A stretch of 64,000 nucleotides of DNA, from the NCBI RefSeq assembly GCF_000482745.1, contig NZ_AXWQ01000007.1:271093-335092 (forward strand), in the 5' to 3' direction. Positions 16,296 to 24,342 of the stretch are shown here, one piece after another; positions within the stretch are counted from its first letter, which is position 1; the number at the start of each line of letters is the position of its first letter. Under the pieces are notes generated by a model, which worked only from the letters and a program-made list of their open reading frames with translations, ran no database searches and had not been told where the DNA came from. Both the position numbers and the translations under genes were made by a program. Source of the stretch: Oleidesulfovibrio alaskensis DSM 16109 (lineage in GTDB: Bacteria > Desulfobacterota > Desulfovibrionia > Desulfovibrionales > Desulfovibrionaceae).

Positions 16296-17551
16296 GCTCC
16301 GGCACCAGCGGGGACGGCGTTGCGGTCCGCGGCGGATGCCTGGCGCTGATCAGACGCGGGGTTCAGGCGCTGCGCTGCATGCTGGGTGACTTTATGAAAC
16401 CGCAACGCCCCGCAGGTGCGCCGGAACCTCATCCTGACCTGCATGTATACTGGGTGACATCACGGCTGGGGGTGGGGGCGGCGCCCATGTCCCGCAGGCA
16501 GTTGCAGGCTCTGCGCGATATGGGGGTAAGCAGCATTCTGAACCTGTGTTCCGAACTGCCCGGTCTGGCAGACCTTGAGCGCGAAAACGGTTTCGACACA
16601 TGGTATCTGCCTGTGGTTGATGAAGAAGCCCCCGCACTGGATGCACTGGAAGAAGCGCTGGAGTGGGTGGATGAATGCCTGTATCTGGGAAAACGGGTAT
16701 ACATTCACTGCCGTCACGGCATAGGGCGGACCGGCACGGTGCTTAATGCCTACCTGCTTCGGCGGGGGCTGGGGCACCGGCTGGCGGCGCGCACGCTGCG
16801 CGGGTTACGTGCCAGACCGAGCAATTTTGACCAGTGGCGGCTGGTGCGCCGTTACGGCACGGTCAATGCCCCGCTCACGGTGCGTGCTCCTTCGCTGGAA
16901 TGTCAGGGCGGGGTGGACCTTGCGCCGTACGTTGACGACTATCTGCTGCTCGAGGCCGAGGTAGAACGTCTGGCGCTTAAACGGCACGAAGGGCTGCCGC
17001 GCTGCGGCAGAGACCATGCCCGCTGCTGCAGTTCTCCTGTGGCTCTGACGCTTATCGAAGCGCTGACGCTGGGAACACGCATCAACACCGCGCTGTCCAG
17101 CGATATGCGCAGGCAGGTCATGGAGCGCGCCCTGACGGCTTCGCAGCAGGAAAGCAGCATCCGTGCGGATGTGGGTTCCGCCGCTTTTCCCGGTGCGCAG
17201 GACCCGTGCCTCACCGCCGAGCTGCTGTGTCCGCTTTCGGTTGAAGGGCACTGCCTGCTGTATAATTACAGACCGCTGAAGTGCCGGCTTTTTGATGTTC
17301 CGGCTGACGATGCCTTCCGGCTGTGGGCAGAAGAACTTTCCGGCCCGCTGGGCAGGCTTTCCGAACACGTTTTCGTGGCGCTGGCGGGTGCCTTTCCTGC
17401 CAGCGAACTGCCGCGTTTTCCCCTTCCTGATGTTCTTTCCGGACGATATGTGCAGACGGTGTTTCATTGTCTGATGCGCAATGCCGCAGCCGACTGCACC
17501 CTGCCCGACGAGCCGGAAACAGACTGCCCTGTGCTTTCTCCTCCGGTGTAA
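16292..17551 (+). CDS. Dual-specificity phosphatase fused to a YkgJ-like Cys-cluster domain
   Basis: 419 residues; its ATG overlaps the preceding TGA. Residues about 48-200 form a dual-specificity/tyrosine phosphatase domain with the P-loop H-C-R-H-G-I-G-R-T-G (catalytic Cys 140, Arg 146) and a likely general-acid Asp in P-V-V-D at 110. Residues about 225-400 carry Cys in the YkgJ/CxxCxxCC-type pattern (R-C-G-R-D, R-C-C-S-S, C-P-L, G-H-C-L-L-Y, R-P-L-K-C-R-L-F-D), a family thought to bind zinc or iron. The fusion is unusual. It ends the operon, so it may remove phosphate from a product or protein handled by the PPDK-like gene. Confidence 0.78.
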   Translation: MSSGTSGDGVAVRGGCLALIRRGVQALRCMLGDFMKPQRPAGAPEPHPDLHVYWVTSRLGVGAAPMSRRQLQALRDMGVSSILNLCSELPGLADLERENGFDTWYLPVVDEEAPALDALEEALEWVDECLYLGKRVYIHCRHGIGRTGTVLNAYLLRRGLGHRLAARTLRGLRARPSNFDQWRLVRRYGTVNAPLTVRAPSLECQGGVDLAPYVDDYLLLEAEVERLALKRHEGLPRCGRDHARCCSSPVALTLIEALTLGTRINTALSSDMRRQVMERALTASQQESSIRADVGSAAFPGAQDPCLTAELLCPLSVEGHCLLYNYRPLKCRLFDVPADDAFRLWAEELSGPLGRLSEHVFVALAGAFPASELPRFPLPDVLSGRYVQTVFHCLMRNAAADCTLPDEPETDCPVLSPPV

Positions 17552-17768
17552 GCAGTTACAGGGCCACTGCCGTCTGCTTTATGGGGACTTGCATTTTTTT
17601 CTCCGGTGCTTACTCATTGGCTATGCCCCGTACGATGCACGGTGCGGGCGGCATTATCCGTAACCTGCGGTGTTTTCATCCGGTTCCGGTAAAATAATGT
17701 ACAGTGCGCGACCTTGTGATATCGTCCGGAATAGTGTGACGAGCATTCGACTTCAGGAGGATAGAACT

Positions 17769-18140
17769 ATGGCGAATATGGATTACCCCGGCCCCTGCCA
17801 GAGCTGTTCCGGTATTGACGGATGTGCAACTGATGAACAGCGTCAGGCTGCCGTGGAACATTATTGCAAAGGCCTTGAAATGGAGCTGAACGCATGGAAG
17901 TCCAGACTGTACGATGTGCTCGCCAATGACCAGCACAAGAGCAGTCAGGAGTTCATGGACACGCTTGACCATATCAAATCAACCGTGCGTGAGATGGAAA
18001 TGCTGGTTGAAAAAATGCGTGACGAATGCCCCCTGAGTCTGGCCCAGCCTGAAGAACAGATGGCGGGTATGCTCAACCAGCTGCGCACGCATTACAGCAA
18101 GGCACTCTCGGTTATCAGCCCCGGTTATTTCGGCGGCTGA
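17769..18140 (+). CDS. Conserved hypothetical protein, Cys-containing and helical
   Basis: 123 residues from ATG 17769, with a strong AGGAGG 8 bases upstream. The N-terminus holds Cys in C-Q-S-C-S-G-I-D-G-C, and the rest is predicted helical with a central coiled-coil-like stretch (residues about 40-85). I recall a similar small gene beside the liv cluster in D. vulgaris. No function is recognised. It is monocistronic: about 217 bases follow the previous operon and a terminator comes straight after. Confidence 0.7.
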   Translation: MANMDYPGPCQSCSGIDGCATDEQRQAAVEHYCKGLEMELNAWKSRLYDVLANDQHKSSQEFMDTLDHIKSTVREMEMLVEKMRDECPLSLAQPEEQMAGMLNQLRTHYSKALSVISPGYFGG

Positions 18141-18171
18141 TGGCGGTTTATCCCCTCGTAAAGTACAACGC

Positions 18172-18209
18172 AAAACGCCGTCGTCCCTGCGGACGACGGC
18201 GTTTTTTTT
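18172..18209 (+). terminator. Strong terminator between convergent genes
   Basis: Perfect 15-bp stem beginning AAAACGCCGTC with a CTGC loop and a T8 run on the plus strand. It can also serve livF on the minus strand, where the T-run is shorter. Confidence 0.92.
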
Positions 18210-18248
18210 GCTGCGGGCCTGTGACGGTGCGCATGCGCGATTGTCAGG

Positions 18249-18953
18249 TCACATGCCCAGATAGGCTTTTTTCACATTGTCGTCGGCCAGCAGGCTGGTG
18301 CCCGTGCCGCTCATGGTTATGCGTCCTGTTTCCATCACATAGGCCCGGTCGGCGATTTTCAGCGCCTGATTGGCGTTCTGTTCCACCAGAAAGACTGTCA
18401 CACCGTCCTGATTGACCTTTTCGATTATCTGGAAAATTTGCGTGATGATGATGGGGGCCAGCCCCAGCGAAGGTTCGTCGAGCAGCAGCAGACGCGGACG
18501 CGCCATCAGTGCGCGCGATATGGCCAGCATCTGCTGTTCGCCGCCCGAAAGGGTGCCGCCCAGCTGTCTGCGGCGTTCGGCAAGAATGGGAAACAGCGAA
18601 AACACATAGTCCAGATCGCGTTTTATTCCGTCTTTATCGTCACGCAGAAAGGCGCCGAGATCAAGGTTTTCCATGACCGTCATGTCGGAGAATATAAGAC
18701 GGCCTTCCGGCACCTGATTGATGCCCAGCCGGACTATCCGGTCCGCCTTCATGGTGTGCATCGGTTTGCCTTCAAACAGAATCTCGCCGCGGGTCACCGG
18801 CACGCCGCCGCATATGGACATGAGCGTGGTCGATTTTCCCGCTCCGTTGGCACCGATGAGCGAGACTATCTCGCCTTCGTTGATGGTCAGCGAGACATCG
18901 CGCAGGGCCTGTATGTTGCCGTAGTGGGTGTCTATGTTGCGCAGCTCAAGCAT
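18249..18953 (-). CDS. livF: Branched-chain amino-acid ABC transporter ATPase LivF
   Basis: 234 residues starting at M-L-E-L-R-N; the longer frame upstream lies inside livG. Walker A G-A-N-G-A-G-K-S-T, signature L-S-G-G-E-Q-Q, Walker B L-L-L-L-D-E-P and the H-loop position occupied by V-E-Q-N are all present, as is usual for LivF. The start overlaps the livG stop by 8 bases, so the two ATPases are translationally coupled. With LivG it powers uptake of Leu/Ile/Val or related ligands through LivHM. Confidence 0.95.
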   Translation of the reverse strand: MLELRNIDTHYGNIQALRDVSLTINEGEIVSLIGANGAGKSTTLMSICGGVPVTRGEILFEGKPMHTMKADRIVRLGINQVPEGRLIFSDMTVMENLDLGAFLRDDKDGIKRDLDYVFSLFPILAERRRQLGGTLSGGEQQMLAISRALMARPRLLLLDEPSLGLAPIIITQIFQIIEKVNQDGVTVFLVEQNANQALKIADRAYVMETGRITMSGTGTSLLADDNVKKAYLGM

Positions 18954-19731
18954 GGCTTTCTTCTCCGAGGTAGGCCTTGATGACTCTGGGGTCTTTGCGG
19001 ACTTCTTCCGGAGTGCCCTGCGAAATGAGACAGCCGTACTCCATGACATAGATGCGTTCAGAAAGATTCATCACCAGACTCATATCGTGTTCGATGAGCA
19101 GCACTGCCACGTTGAATTCTTTGCGGATGCGCAGAATCAGGCGCACAAGATCGGCGGTTTCCTGCGGGTTCATGCCTGCGGCCGGTTCGTCCAGCAGCAG
19201 CAGCCCCGGTTCCGTGGCCAGTGCACGGGCTATTTCCAGCCTGCGCTGTGCGCCGTAGGGCAGGTTGCTGGCCTGTTCGTCATACAGTTTGTGCAGGCCG
19301 ATGTATTTCAGCAGTTCATAGCTTCTGCGCACGGTTTCTTTTTCTTCCTGCCGGACCGAAGGCGGCCGCAGCAGCGCACCCAGGATTCCGGCATGTGTCC
19401 GGCAGTGACGCGCTATCATCACGTTTTCCAGCACGGTCATGTTTTTGAACAGGCGTATGTTCTGGAAGGTGCGCGCCATGCCCATCTGGGTGACCAGATT
19501 GGGCTTCATGCCGTTTACCAGCGTGCGGCGCCCGTCGGCGCGCGTGTAATGCACGGTGCCCTCGGACGGAGTGTATATGCTGGTGATGCAGTTGAAGAAG
19601 GTGGTCTTGCCGGCTCCGTTGGGGCCGATAAGCGCTACTATTTCGCCGGCGTCTATCTGCATGTCCACTTCGTTCAGGGCGCGCAGTCCGCCGAAATTTT
19701 TTGAAAGGGAATCTACCTCAAGAACCGGCAT
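18946..19731 (-). CDS. livG: Branched-chain amino-acid ABC transporter ATPase LivG
   Basis: 261 residues. Walker A G-P-N-G-A-G-K-T-T-F-F, then the LivG-type M-G-M-A-R-T-F-Q-N-I-R-L-F, a variant signature L-P-Y-G-A-Q-R-R, Walker B L-L-L-D-E-P-A-A-G-M-N-P and the switch His in I-E-H-D-M. The start codon shares a base with the livM stop, and the gene overlaps livF at the other end. This is the standard compact liv layout. Confidence 0.95.
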   Translation of the reverse strand: MPVLEVDSLSKNFGGLRALNEVDMQIDAGEIVALIGPNGAGKTTFFNCITSIYTPSEGTVHYTRADGRRTLVNGMKPNLVTQMGMARTFQNIRLFKNMTVLENVMIARHCRTHAGILGALLRPPSVRQEEKETVRRSYELLKYIGLHKLYDEQASNLPYGAQRRLEIARALATEPGLLLLDEPAAGMNPQETADLVRLILRIRKEFNVAVLLIEHDMSLVMNLSERIYVMEYGCLISQGTPEEVRKDPRVIKAYLGEESHA

Positions 19732-20957
19732 CAGGCCTCTCCTTCTTTACCGGCGTGCAGCTCGGGATCATCAATTTCGTACTTGCGTTTTTTGGGCGTG
19801 ATCAGCCCCTGCGGACGGAAGACCATCATCAGTACCATGGCCGATGCGAACATGAGCATGCGGTATTCTGCAAATTCGCGCAGGTATTCGGGCAGCAGGA
19901 TGAGAAAAGCCGCGCCCAGTATGACGCCGAAGTTCGATCCCATGCCGCCCAGCACCACAATGGAAAGAATGATGGCCGATTCCATGAAGGTGAAGCTGGC
20001 AGGGTTGATGAAGGTGGTTTTGGCGGCAAAGATGACGCCGGCAAAACCGGCCCATGCCGTGCCCACGCCAAAGGCGGTCAGCTTTACGTTCACTCTGTCT
20101 ATGCCCATGGCCTGACAGGCAATTTCATCTTCACGCAGCGCCTGCAGGGCCCGGCCTATGCGCGAATCCTTTATGCGCTGCACTGCGGCCACGGTAAGCA
20201 CAGCCATCACAAGAACAATGTAGTAGATGTAGATGCCGGTTTCGGCCACGCCCAGTTCCGCTCCGAAAAGCGAGGGCCGGGGAATGTTGGATATGCCGCT
20301 GGGCCCTTGCGTGAAGTCGCTCCAGTTTTCCAGCACCAGCCGTACTATTTCGCCGAAACCCAGCGTGACGATGGCCAGATAGTCGCCGCGCAGGCGCAGC
20401 ACGGGAAAAGCCAGCGCAACGCCGGCTGCCGCGGCCAGAATGCCGCCCACAGGCAGCACCGTCCAGAATCCCAGGCCGAAATAGGTATTGAGCAGCGCGT
20501 ACGAGTATGCGCCGATGGCGTAAAACGCGGCATAGCCCAGAAAGAGCATGCCCGCCACGCCCACCACAATGTTCAGCCCCAGCCCCAGAATGACATAGAG
20601 CAGGAACGAGATCATGATGTTGGTCTGGTAGGTGGAGACAAGCCAGGGCAGTACAATGCCCAGCCCCAGCACGGCACAGTAGAATGCGGCAGAAAAACGT
20701 CTGTCCTGTCCCAGTCTGTGCACCATGCCGGTGGCAGGTGACGCCGCGGGGCTGCCGGTAGCACGTTTTGAATTGCGGCGGGCCATGGCCCAGCGCCACA
20801 CAAAGGAAAGCACGAAACTGCCCGCGCCGATATAGACCATGTTGAGCCAGCGCCATGTCACGGTGTCGTTGATGGTGTCCACGCGGATGACCACCAGCGG
20901 AAATGTCATGAACATGAACCAGAAGCAGATGAGTAACGATTGCTTGATTTTATCCAT
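19731..20957 (-). CDS. livM: Branched-chain amino-acid ABC transporter permease LivM
   Basis: 408 residues with about ten membrane segments. The family signature G-Y-A-A-F-Y-A-I-G-A-Y-S and the G-D-Y-L-A-I-V-T-L-G-F-G-E-I cytoplasmic coupling helix are present. The N-terminal extension of about 85 residues, with two extra membrane segments before the core, is common in LivM. It forms the channel with LivH. Confidence 0.95.
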   Translation of the reverse strand: MDKIKQSLLICFWFMFMTFPLVVIRVDTINDTVTWRWLNMVYIGAGSFVLSFVWRWAMARRNSKRATGSPAASPATGMVHRLGQDRRFSAAFYCAVLGLGIVLPWLVSTYQTNIMISFLLYVILGLGLNIVVGVAGMLFLGYAAFYAIGAYSYALLNTYFGLGFWTVLPVGGILAAAAGVALAFPVLRLRGDYLAIVTLGFGEIVRLVLENWSDFTQGPSGISNIPRPSLFGAELGVAETGIYIYYIVLVMAVLTVAAVQRIKDSRIGRALQALREDEIACQAMGIDRVNVKLTAFGVGTAWAGFAGVIFAAKTTFINPASFTFMESAIILSIVVLGGMGSNFGVILGAAFLILLPEYLREFAEYRMLMFASAMVLMMVFRPQGLITPKKRKYEIDDPELHAGKEGEA

Positions 20958-21007
20958 TCTATGCGATCCTGAAAAAGCGCGGCGGGCGTGTGCGCGCCGC
21001 CTTCTGG

Positions 21008-21916
21008 TTACACCTTTTCGACCGGAGCTTTGCCCATGATGCCGGAAGGCCTGAAGATGAGAAACAGAACCAGCAGCAGAAAGGCGAAGACGTCTTCATA
21101 GTCGCTGGAGATGTAGCCGGTGGCGTAGCTTTCGCTCAGCCCCAGAAAAAGTCCCCCTGCCATGGCGCCGGGTATGGAGCCGATGCCCCCCAGCACCGCC
21201 GCCGTAAAGGCCTTGATACCGGCCAGAAAACCTACGTTGAAGCTGACCTGCCCCACGTGCGAGGCAATGAGCACTCCGCCCAGCGCCGCCAGCGAAGACC
21301 CGATGATGAACGTGATGGAAATGATGCGGTCGGCGTCTATGCCGAGCAGCATGGCCATCTTCCGGTTCTGCGCGGTGGCGCGCATGGCTTTGCCCATGCG
21401 GGTGTATTTGATGAACAGGGTCAGCCCCGCCATGGAAAAAGCGCTGGTAGCCACTATGAGCAGGTCGGAAGAGGCAAAGATGTGCGCGATGGGTTCCATA
21501 AAGGCGAAATCCGGTACCAGTGCCGGAAAAGGCAGAAAGTCTGAGGTCTGAGCCAGTATGACATAGTTCTGCAGAAACAGTGACATACCGATGGCGGAGA
21601 TGAGCGGTGCCAGCCGCATGGAGCCGCGCAGGGGCTTGTAGGCTATTTTTTCCAGCGTGTACCCGTAGGCAGCGGAATAAATGATGGCAACCACCACTGC
21701 CACAGCCAGAATGGCCAGCAGCGGAAAGCCGTAGATGCCCAGAACGCCCGCGGTGATAAGACCGGTAAAGGCGCCTATCATATAAATTTCACCGTGGGCG
21801 AAGTTGATAAGCTCGATGATGCCGTACACCATGGTGTACCCGATGGCGATAAGCGCATAGATGCTGCCGCGCGTCAGCCCGCCCAGAAACAGTTCCCAGA
21901 AATAAGTCCAGTCCAT
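21008..21916 (-). CDS. livH: Branched-chain amino-acid ABC transporter permease LivH
   Basis: 302 residues with about eight membrane segments. It starts with the LivH-type G-L-T-R-G-S-I-Y-A-L-I-A-I-G-Y-T-M-V-Y-G and contains the E-x3-Y-K-P-L-R-G-S-M-R-L-A-P coupling region and a C-terminal G-G-I-G-S-I-P-G-A. A 50-base gap separates it from livM. A hairpin lies between livH and livK. Confidence 0.95.
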   Translation of the reverse strand: MDWTYFWELFLGGLTRGSIYALIAIGYTMVYGIIELINFAHGEIYMIGAFTGLITAGVLGIYGFPLLAILAVAVVVAIIYSAAYGYTLEKIAYKPLRGSMRLAPLISAIGMSLFLQNYVILAQTSDFLPFPALVPDFAFMEPIAHIFASSDLLIVATSAFSMAGLTLFIKYTRMGKAMRATAQNRKMAMLLGIDADRIISITFIIGSSLAALGGVLIASHVGQVSFNVGFLAGIKAFTAAVLGGIGSIPGAMAGGLFLGLSESYATGYISSDYEDVFAFLLLVLFLIFRPSGIMGKAPVEKV

Positions 21917-21992
21917 GAATGCCTTCCGTTCTACGCTATCCCGCGCTCTTCATCGGGAATCAGCCGTGTGGGGATGTTATGGTGTGCAAAAT

Positions 21993-22026
21993 GCGGGGGA
22001 CAGGCAGATATCCGCCTGCCCCCCGC
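21993..22026 (-). promoter_or_regulatory. Hairpin between livK and livH
   Basis: 13-bp inverted repeat with a single mismatch (arms GCGGGGGACAGGC and GCCTGCCCCCCGC, 8-base loop). There is no T-run on either strand, so it is more likely an mRNA-stabilising or processing element than a terminator. It would leave the binding-protein message in excess over the membrane subunits. Confidence 0.55.
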
Positions 22027-22039
22027 CTCAGTCTGCGTG

Positions 22040-23155
22040 TCAGTTCAGTTCCACGTACTGTCCGTTCTGAACCTGATACATGGAGAAGCCGACGCCTTCG
22101 GCATCGCCTATGCTGTCGAACTTGATGGTGCCCACCGGGGTTTCCACAAAGTTGTTGCGCAGCGCGTCCATGATGAGGGCAGAGTCGGTGCTGCCTGCTT
22201 TTTCCACGGCGTTCAGCAGGGCGATGGCGGCGGAGTAAGCTTCCTTGTAAAAGGCGCCCGGCTCGGTGCCGAATTCCTGCTTATGTCTGGCAATGGCTTC
22301 CTGATACATGGCCAGCTTGCTCACGTCTTTGGAGCTGGTAGCGTAAACGCCCTCGGCGTTTTCACCGGCAACCTTGATAAACGTGTCGTCCTTTACTCCG
22401 TCGTCAGAGATGAACGGCAGGTCCATGCGCTTTTTGCGCATCTGGGAAACCAGCTTGGATGCTTCGGGATGGTAACCGCCGAACATCACGCCTTCGGCAC
22501 CGGAACGGCGCAGTTTCTGCACCACTGCGGAATAGTCCATGGCGCCGGGAGTGATGCCTTCAAACATGACCACTTCGGCTTTGCCGCTTTTTTCGATGAA
22601 CAGCTTGGCAAATTCGGCATAGCCTTTGCCGTAGTCACCTTTGTCGTGCAGCACGGCGATTTTTTTCAGGCCCAGCTTTTCCGTGGCAAAATCAACGCCC
22701 AGTTTCGCCTGCTGGTCGTCGGAAGCAATGGTGCGGAAAAATGTCGGGTACTCGCCGCTCTGGGTGAGGGGCGGGTTGGTGGCGGAAGGCGACATGACAA
22801 CGATGTTGGCTTCCTTGTAGATGGGCAGCGCAGCCTTGGTGGCGCCGGAGCAGATGTGTCCCAGCACAACGGTCACTTTGTCGGAAATAAGCTTGGTGGC
22901 GGCGTTGGTGGCCAGTTCGGGTTTGCACTGGTCGTCCTGCGGCAGCACTTCTATCTGCATGCCCAGTATGCCGCCTTTTTCGTTGTACTGCTGCGCAACC
23001 AGCTTGGCTGCGTTGACGGTGGGCAGCCCGTAAGAAGCCAGATCGCCGCTGTGTGCCCCCGGCACCCCCAGCTTGATGGTGTCGGCAAAAGCGGGACCGG
23101 CCAGCAGGGTCAGTGCCACACCGGCAACAACAGATTTCAGCCATCCTTTACCCAT
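22040..23155 (-). CDS. livK: Branched-chain amino-acid ABC transporter binding protein LivK
   Basis: 371 residues. A signal peptide (M-G-K-G-W-L-K, then a hydrophobic core ending A-F-A) is followed by a Leu/Ile/Val-binding type I periplasmic fold: I-K-L-G-V-P-G-A-H-S-G-D, V-V-L-G-H-I-C-S-G-A-T and Y-S-A-A-I-A. The D-D-Q-C-K-P segment is the usual conserved Cys region. It is the first gene of livKHMGF. Confidence 0.95.
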   Translation of the reverse strand: MGKGWLKSVVAGVALTLLAGPAFADTIKLGVPGAHSGDLASYGLPTVNAAKLVAQQYNEKGGILGMQIEVLPQDDQCKPELATNAATKLISDKVTVVLGHICSGATKAALPIYKEANIVVMSPSATNPPLTQSGEYPTFFRTIASDDQQAKLGVDFATEKLGLKKIAVLHDKGDYGKGYAEFAKLFIEKSGKAEVVMFEGITPGAMDYSAVVQKLRRSGAEGVMFGGYHPEASKLVSQMRKKRMDLPFISDDGVKDDTFIKVAGENAEGVYATSSKDVSKLAMYQEAIARHKQEFGTEPGAFYKEAYSAAIALLNAVEKAGSTDSALIMDALRNNFVETPVGTIKFDSIGDAEGVGFSMYQVQNGQYVELN

Positions 23156-23308
23156 GATTCTTCCTCCGTTTCAATCCAGGAAACAAATTTGTGAATACTA
23201 TTCAGAAGTGCCGCTGAAGCGAATATGAAGCGCAGCATCCTTTCCGATGACGGTCGGATGCAACCGCCCTTCATGGTCTAAGTGCCATGAGACAAGGAAA
23301 ACTGTCAA

Positions 23309-23326
23309 ATCTGTAACGGTACAGAT
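23309..23326. promoter_or_regulatory. Perfect 18-bp palindrome upstream of livK
   Basis: ATCTGTA-ACGG-TACAGAT is a perfect inverted repeat about 155 bases before the livK start, in AT-rich DNA. On the minus strand a TTGACA hexamer overlaps its downstream edge (23302-23307 region). It is probably an operator for livK control; the regulator is unknown. Confidence 0.4.
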
Positions 23327-23919
23327 GGTGATTATTATATTTTTGCATAATAAAAACAAAATGTTATATGGATTGTCAAAAATGATATAAAAACAAAAAG
23401 TGTCTGAAATTCAACAAGTTGACAGCGGGCGTCAGGGAGTTGTGTGTCATGGAAAAATGAAAAAAAGAATATTCCATCTGTTTGTCAGCACTGAATTTTA
23501 TTCAGTGATGTTGGTTGATTGGTCAAATTGCAGGAGGCTGCGCAATGTCCGCAGGAGTGGCCTGTGACGCGGCAATCTGACCACCGGATCAGCTGCAGCA
23601 GCAGTGCCGGACATTGGTTGTGTGGTCATGCTTATTTGCAAAATAGGTAAGATGTGTTTTCAAAACTGTATAAAACGGTGGCGCACTGCCGTGCCGATTT
23701 GTGCGCAATGTGAGGTCGGTTGCGGAGGAGGTTTTTCGCTTGAGGGGCTTTGCGGGCGCAGGAGCGCAGACAGGCAGCTGTCTGCCTGCGGCATGACTGC
23801 CTGAATAACATTCGGAAAACTGTGCGGTGCCGGTGTCAGCCCGGCAGGCACAGGCACGCTGTGGCGGGGCTTTGCGCGGGGCTGGATGGATATGGCGGGC
23901 CAGCTGAACTGCCGGCGGC

Positions 23920-23998
23920 GGTTGAAACGCCGCGGTCGCAGCCTGAAGGGGTTGAAACGCTGCGGTCGCAGCCTGAAGCGGTTGAAAAGCTGCGGTCA
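23920..23998. repeat. 30-bp tandem repeat, 2.6 copies
   Basis: GGTTGAAACG-type units begin at 23920, 23950 and 23980. The first two copies differ at only two positions and the third is partial. The period is a multiple of three, so a minus-strand frame repeats F-Q-P-L-Q-A-A-T-A-A, but no credible gene contains it. There are no spacers, so it is not CRISPR. Confidence 0.8.
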
Positions 23999-24021
23999 CT
24001 GTCGGCGGCGGGCAGGGAATA

Positions 24022-24060
24022 AAAAAAGCGCTCCTGCATGGAAGCAGAAGCGCTTTTTTT
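24022..24060 (-). terminator. Terminator of the tRNA-Gln/tRNA-Glu unit
   Basis: AGCGCT-C-CTGC / GCAG-A-AGCGCT stem with a 6-base loop, flanked by A7 and T7 so that it can act on both strands. It lies just downstream of tRNA-Glu on the minus strand. Confidence 0.8.
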
Positions 24061-24065
24061 ATTCA

Positions 24066-24143
24066 TGGCGTCCCCAAGGGGATTTGAACCCCTGTCGCCT
24101 GCGTGAAAGGCAGGTGTCCTAGGCCAGGCTAGACGATGGGGAC
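24066..24143 (-). tRNA. tRNA-Glu (TTC)
   Basis: 78 bases with encoded CCA. The acceptor GTCCCC pairs with GGGGAC, the anticodon loop is CTTTCAC (anticodon TTC) and the T-arm contains GGTTCAAATCC. It is 14 bases downstream of tRNA-Gln and shares its promoter and terminator. Confidence 0.95.
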
Positions 24144-24157
24144 ACAATGAAAATTTT

Positions 24158-24232
24158 TGGCTGGGCTGCAAGGACTCGAACCTTGATTAACGGAGCCAGA
24201 ATCCGTCGTCCTGCCAATTGAACGACAGCCCA
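24158..24232 (-). tRNA. tRNA-Gln (CTG)
   Basis: 75 bases with encoded CCA. The acceptor TGGGCTG pairs with CAGCCCA, the anticodon stem is ACGGA/TCCGT and the loop TTCTGGC gives anticodon CTG. It is the first gene of the two-tRNA unit. Confidence 0.95.
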
Positions 24233-24247
24233 ACAGCGAGGTGCCTT

Positions 24248-24274
24248 TGTATAGAGACAGGGGTCTGTTGTCAA
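24248..24274 (-). promoter_or_regulatory. Promoter of the tRNA-Gln/tRNA-Glu unit
   Basis: On the minus strand, TTGACA, 15 bases, then TATACA, ending 16 bases before the tRNA-Gln 5' end. The hexamers are good but the spacer is short. The same layout appears before tRNA-Val. Confidence 0.6.
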
Positions 24275-24342
24275 CGGACAAATTTTATTTTTTTTATTTT
24301 TTTATGAAGCAGTCCGGTATGTTTATAAAAACAAGCATGTTA

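Larger units (their letters stand above)
23156..24021. other. Long intergenic region upstream of livK, no gene seen
   Basis: About 865 bases. The left 400 are AT-rich and include two perfect palindromes (23309-23326 and 23489-23507, CACTGAA-N5-TTCAGTG). The right part is GC-rich with a 30-bp tandem repeat. The ORFs here are short and repetitive and I do not accept them as genes. Confidence 0.6.

Noticed and set aside
21794..23194. 466-residue plus-strand ORF
   Set aside because: Antisense of livK.
23920..23998. Direct repeats as a CRISPR array
   Set aside because: The units are contiguous without spacers.
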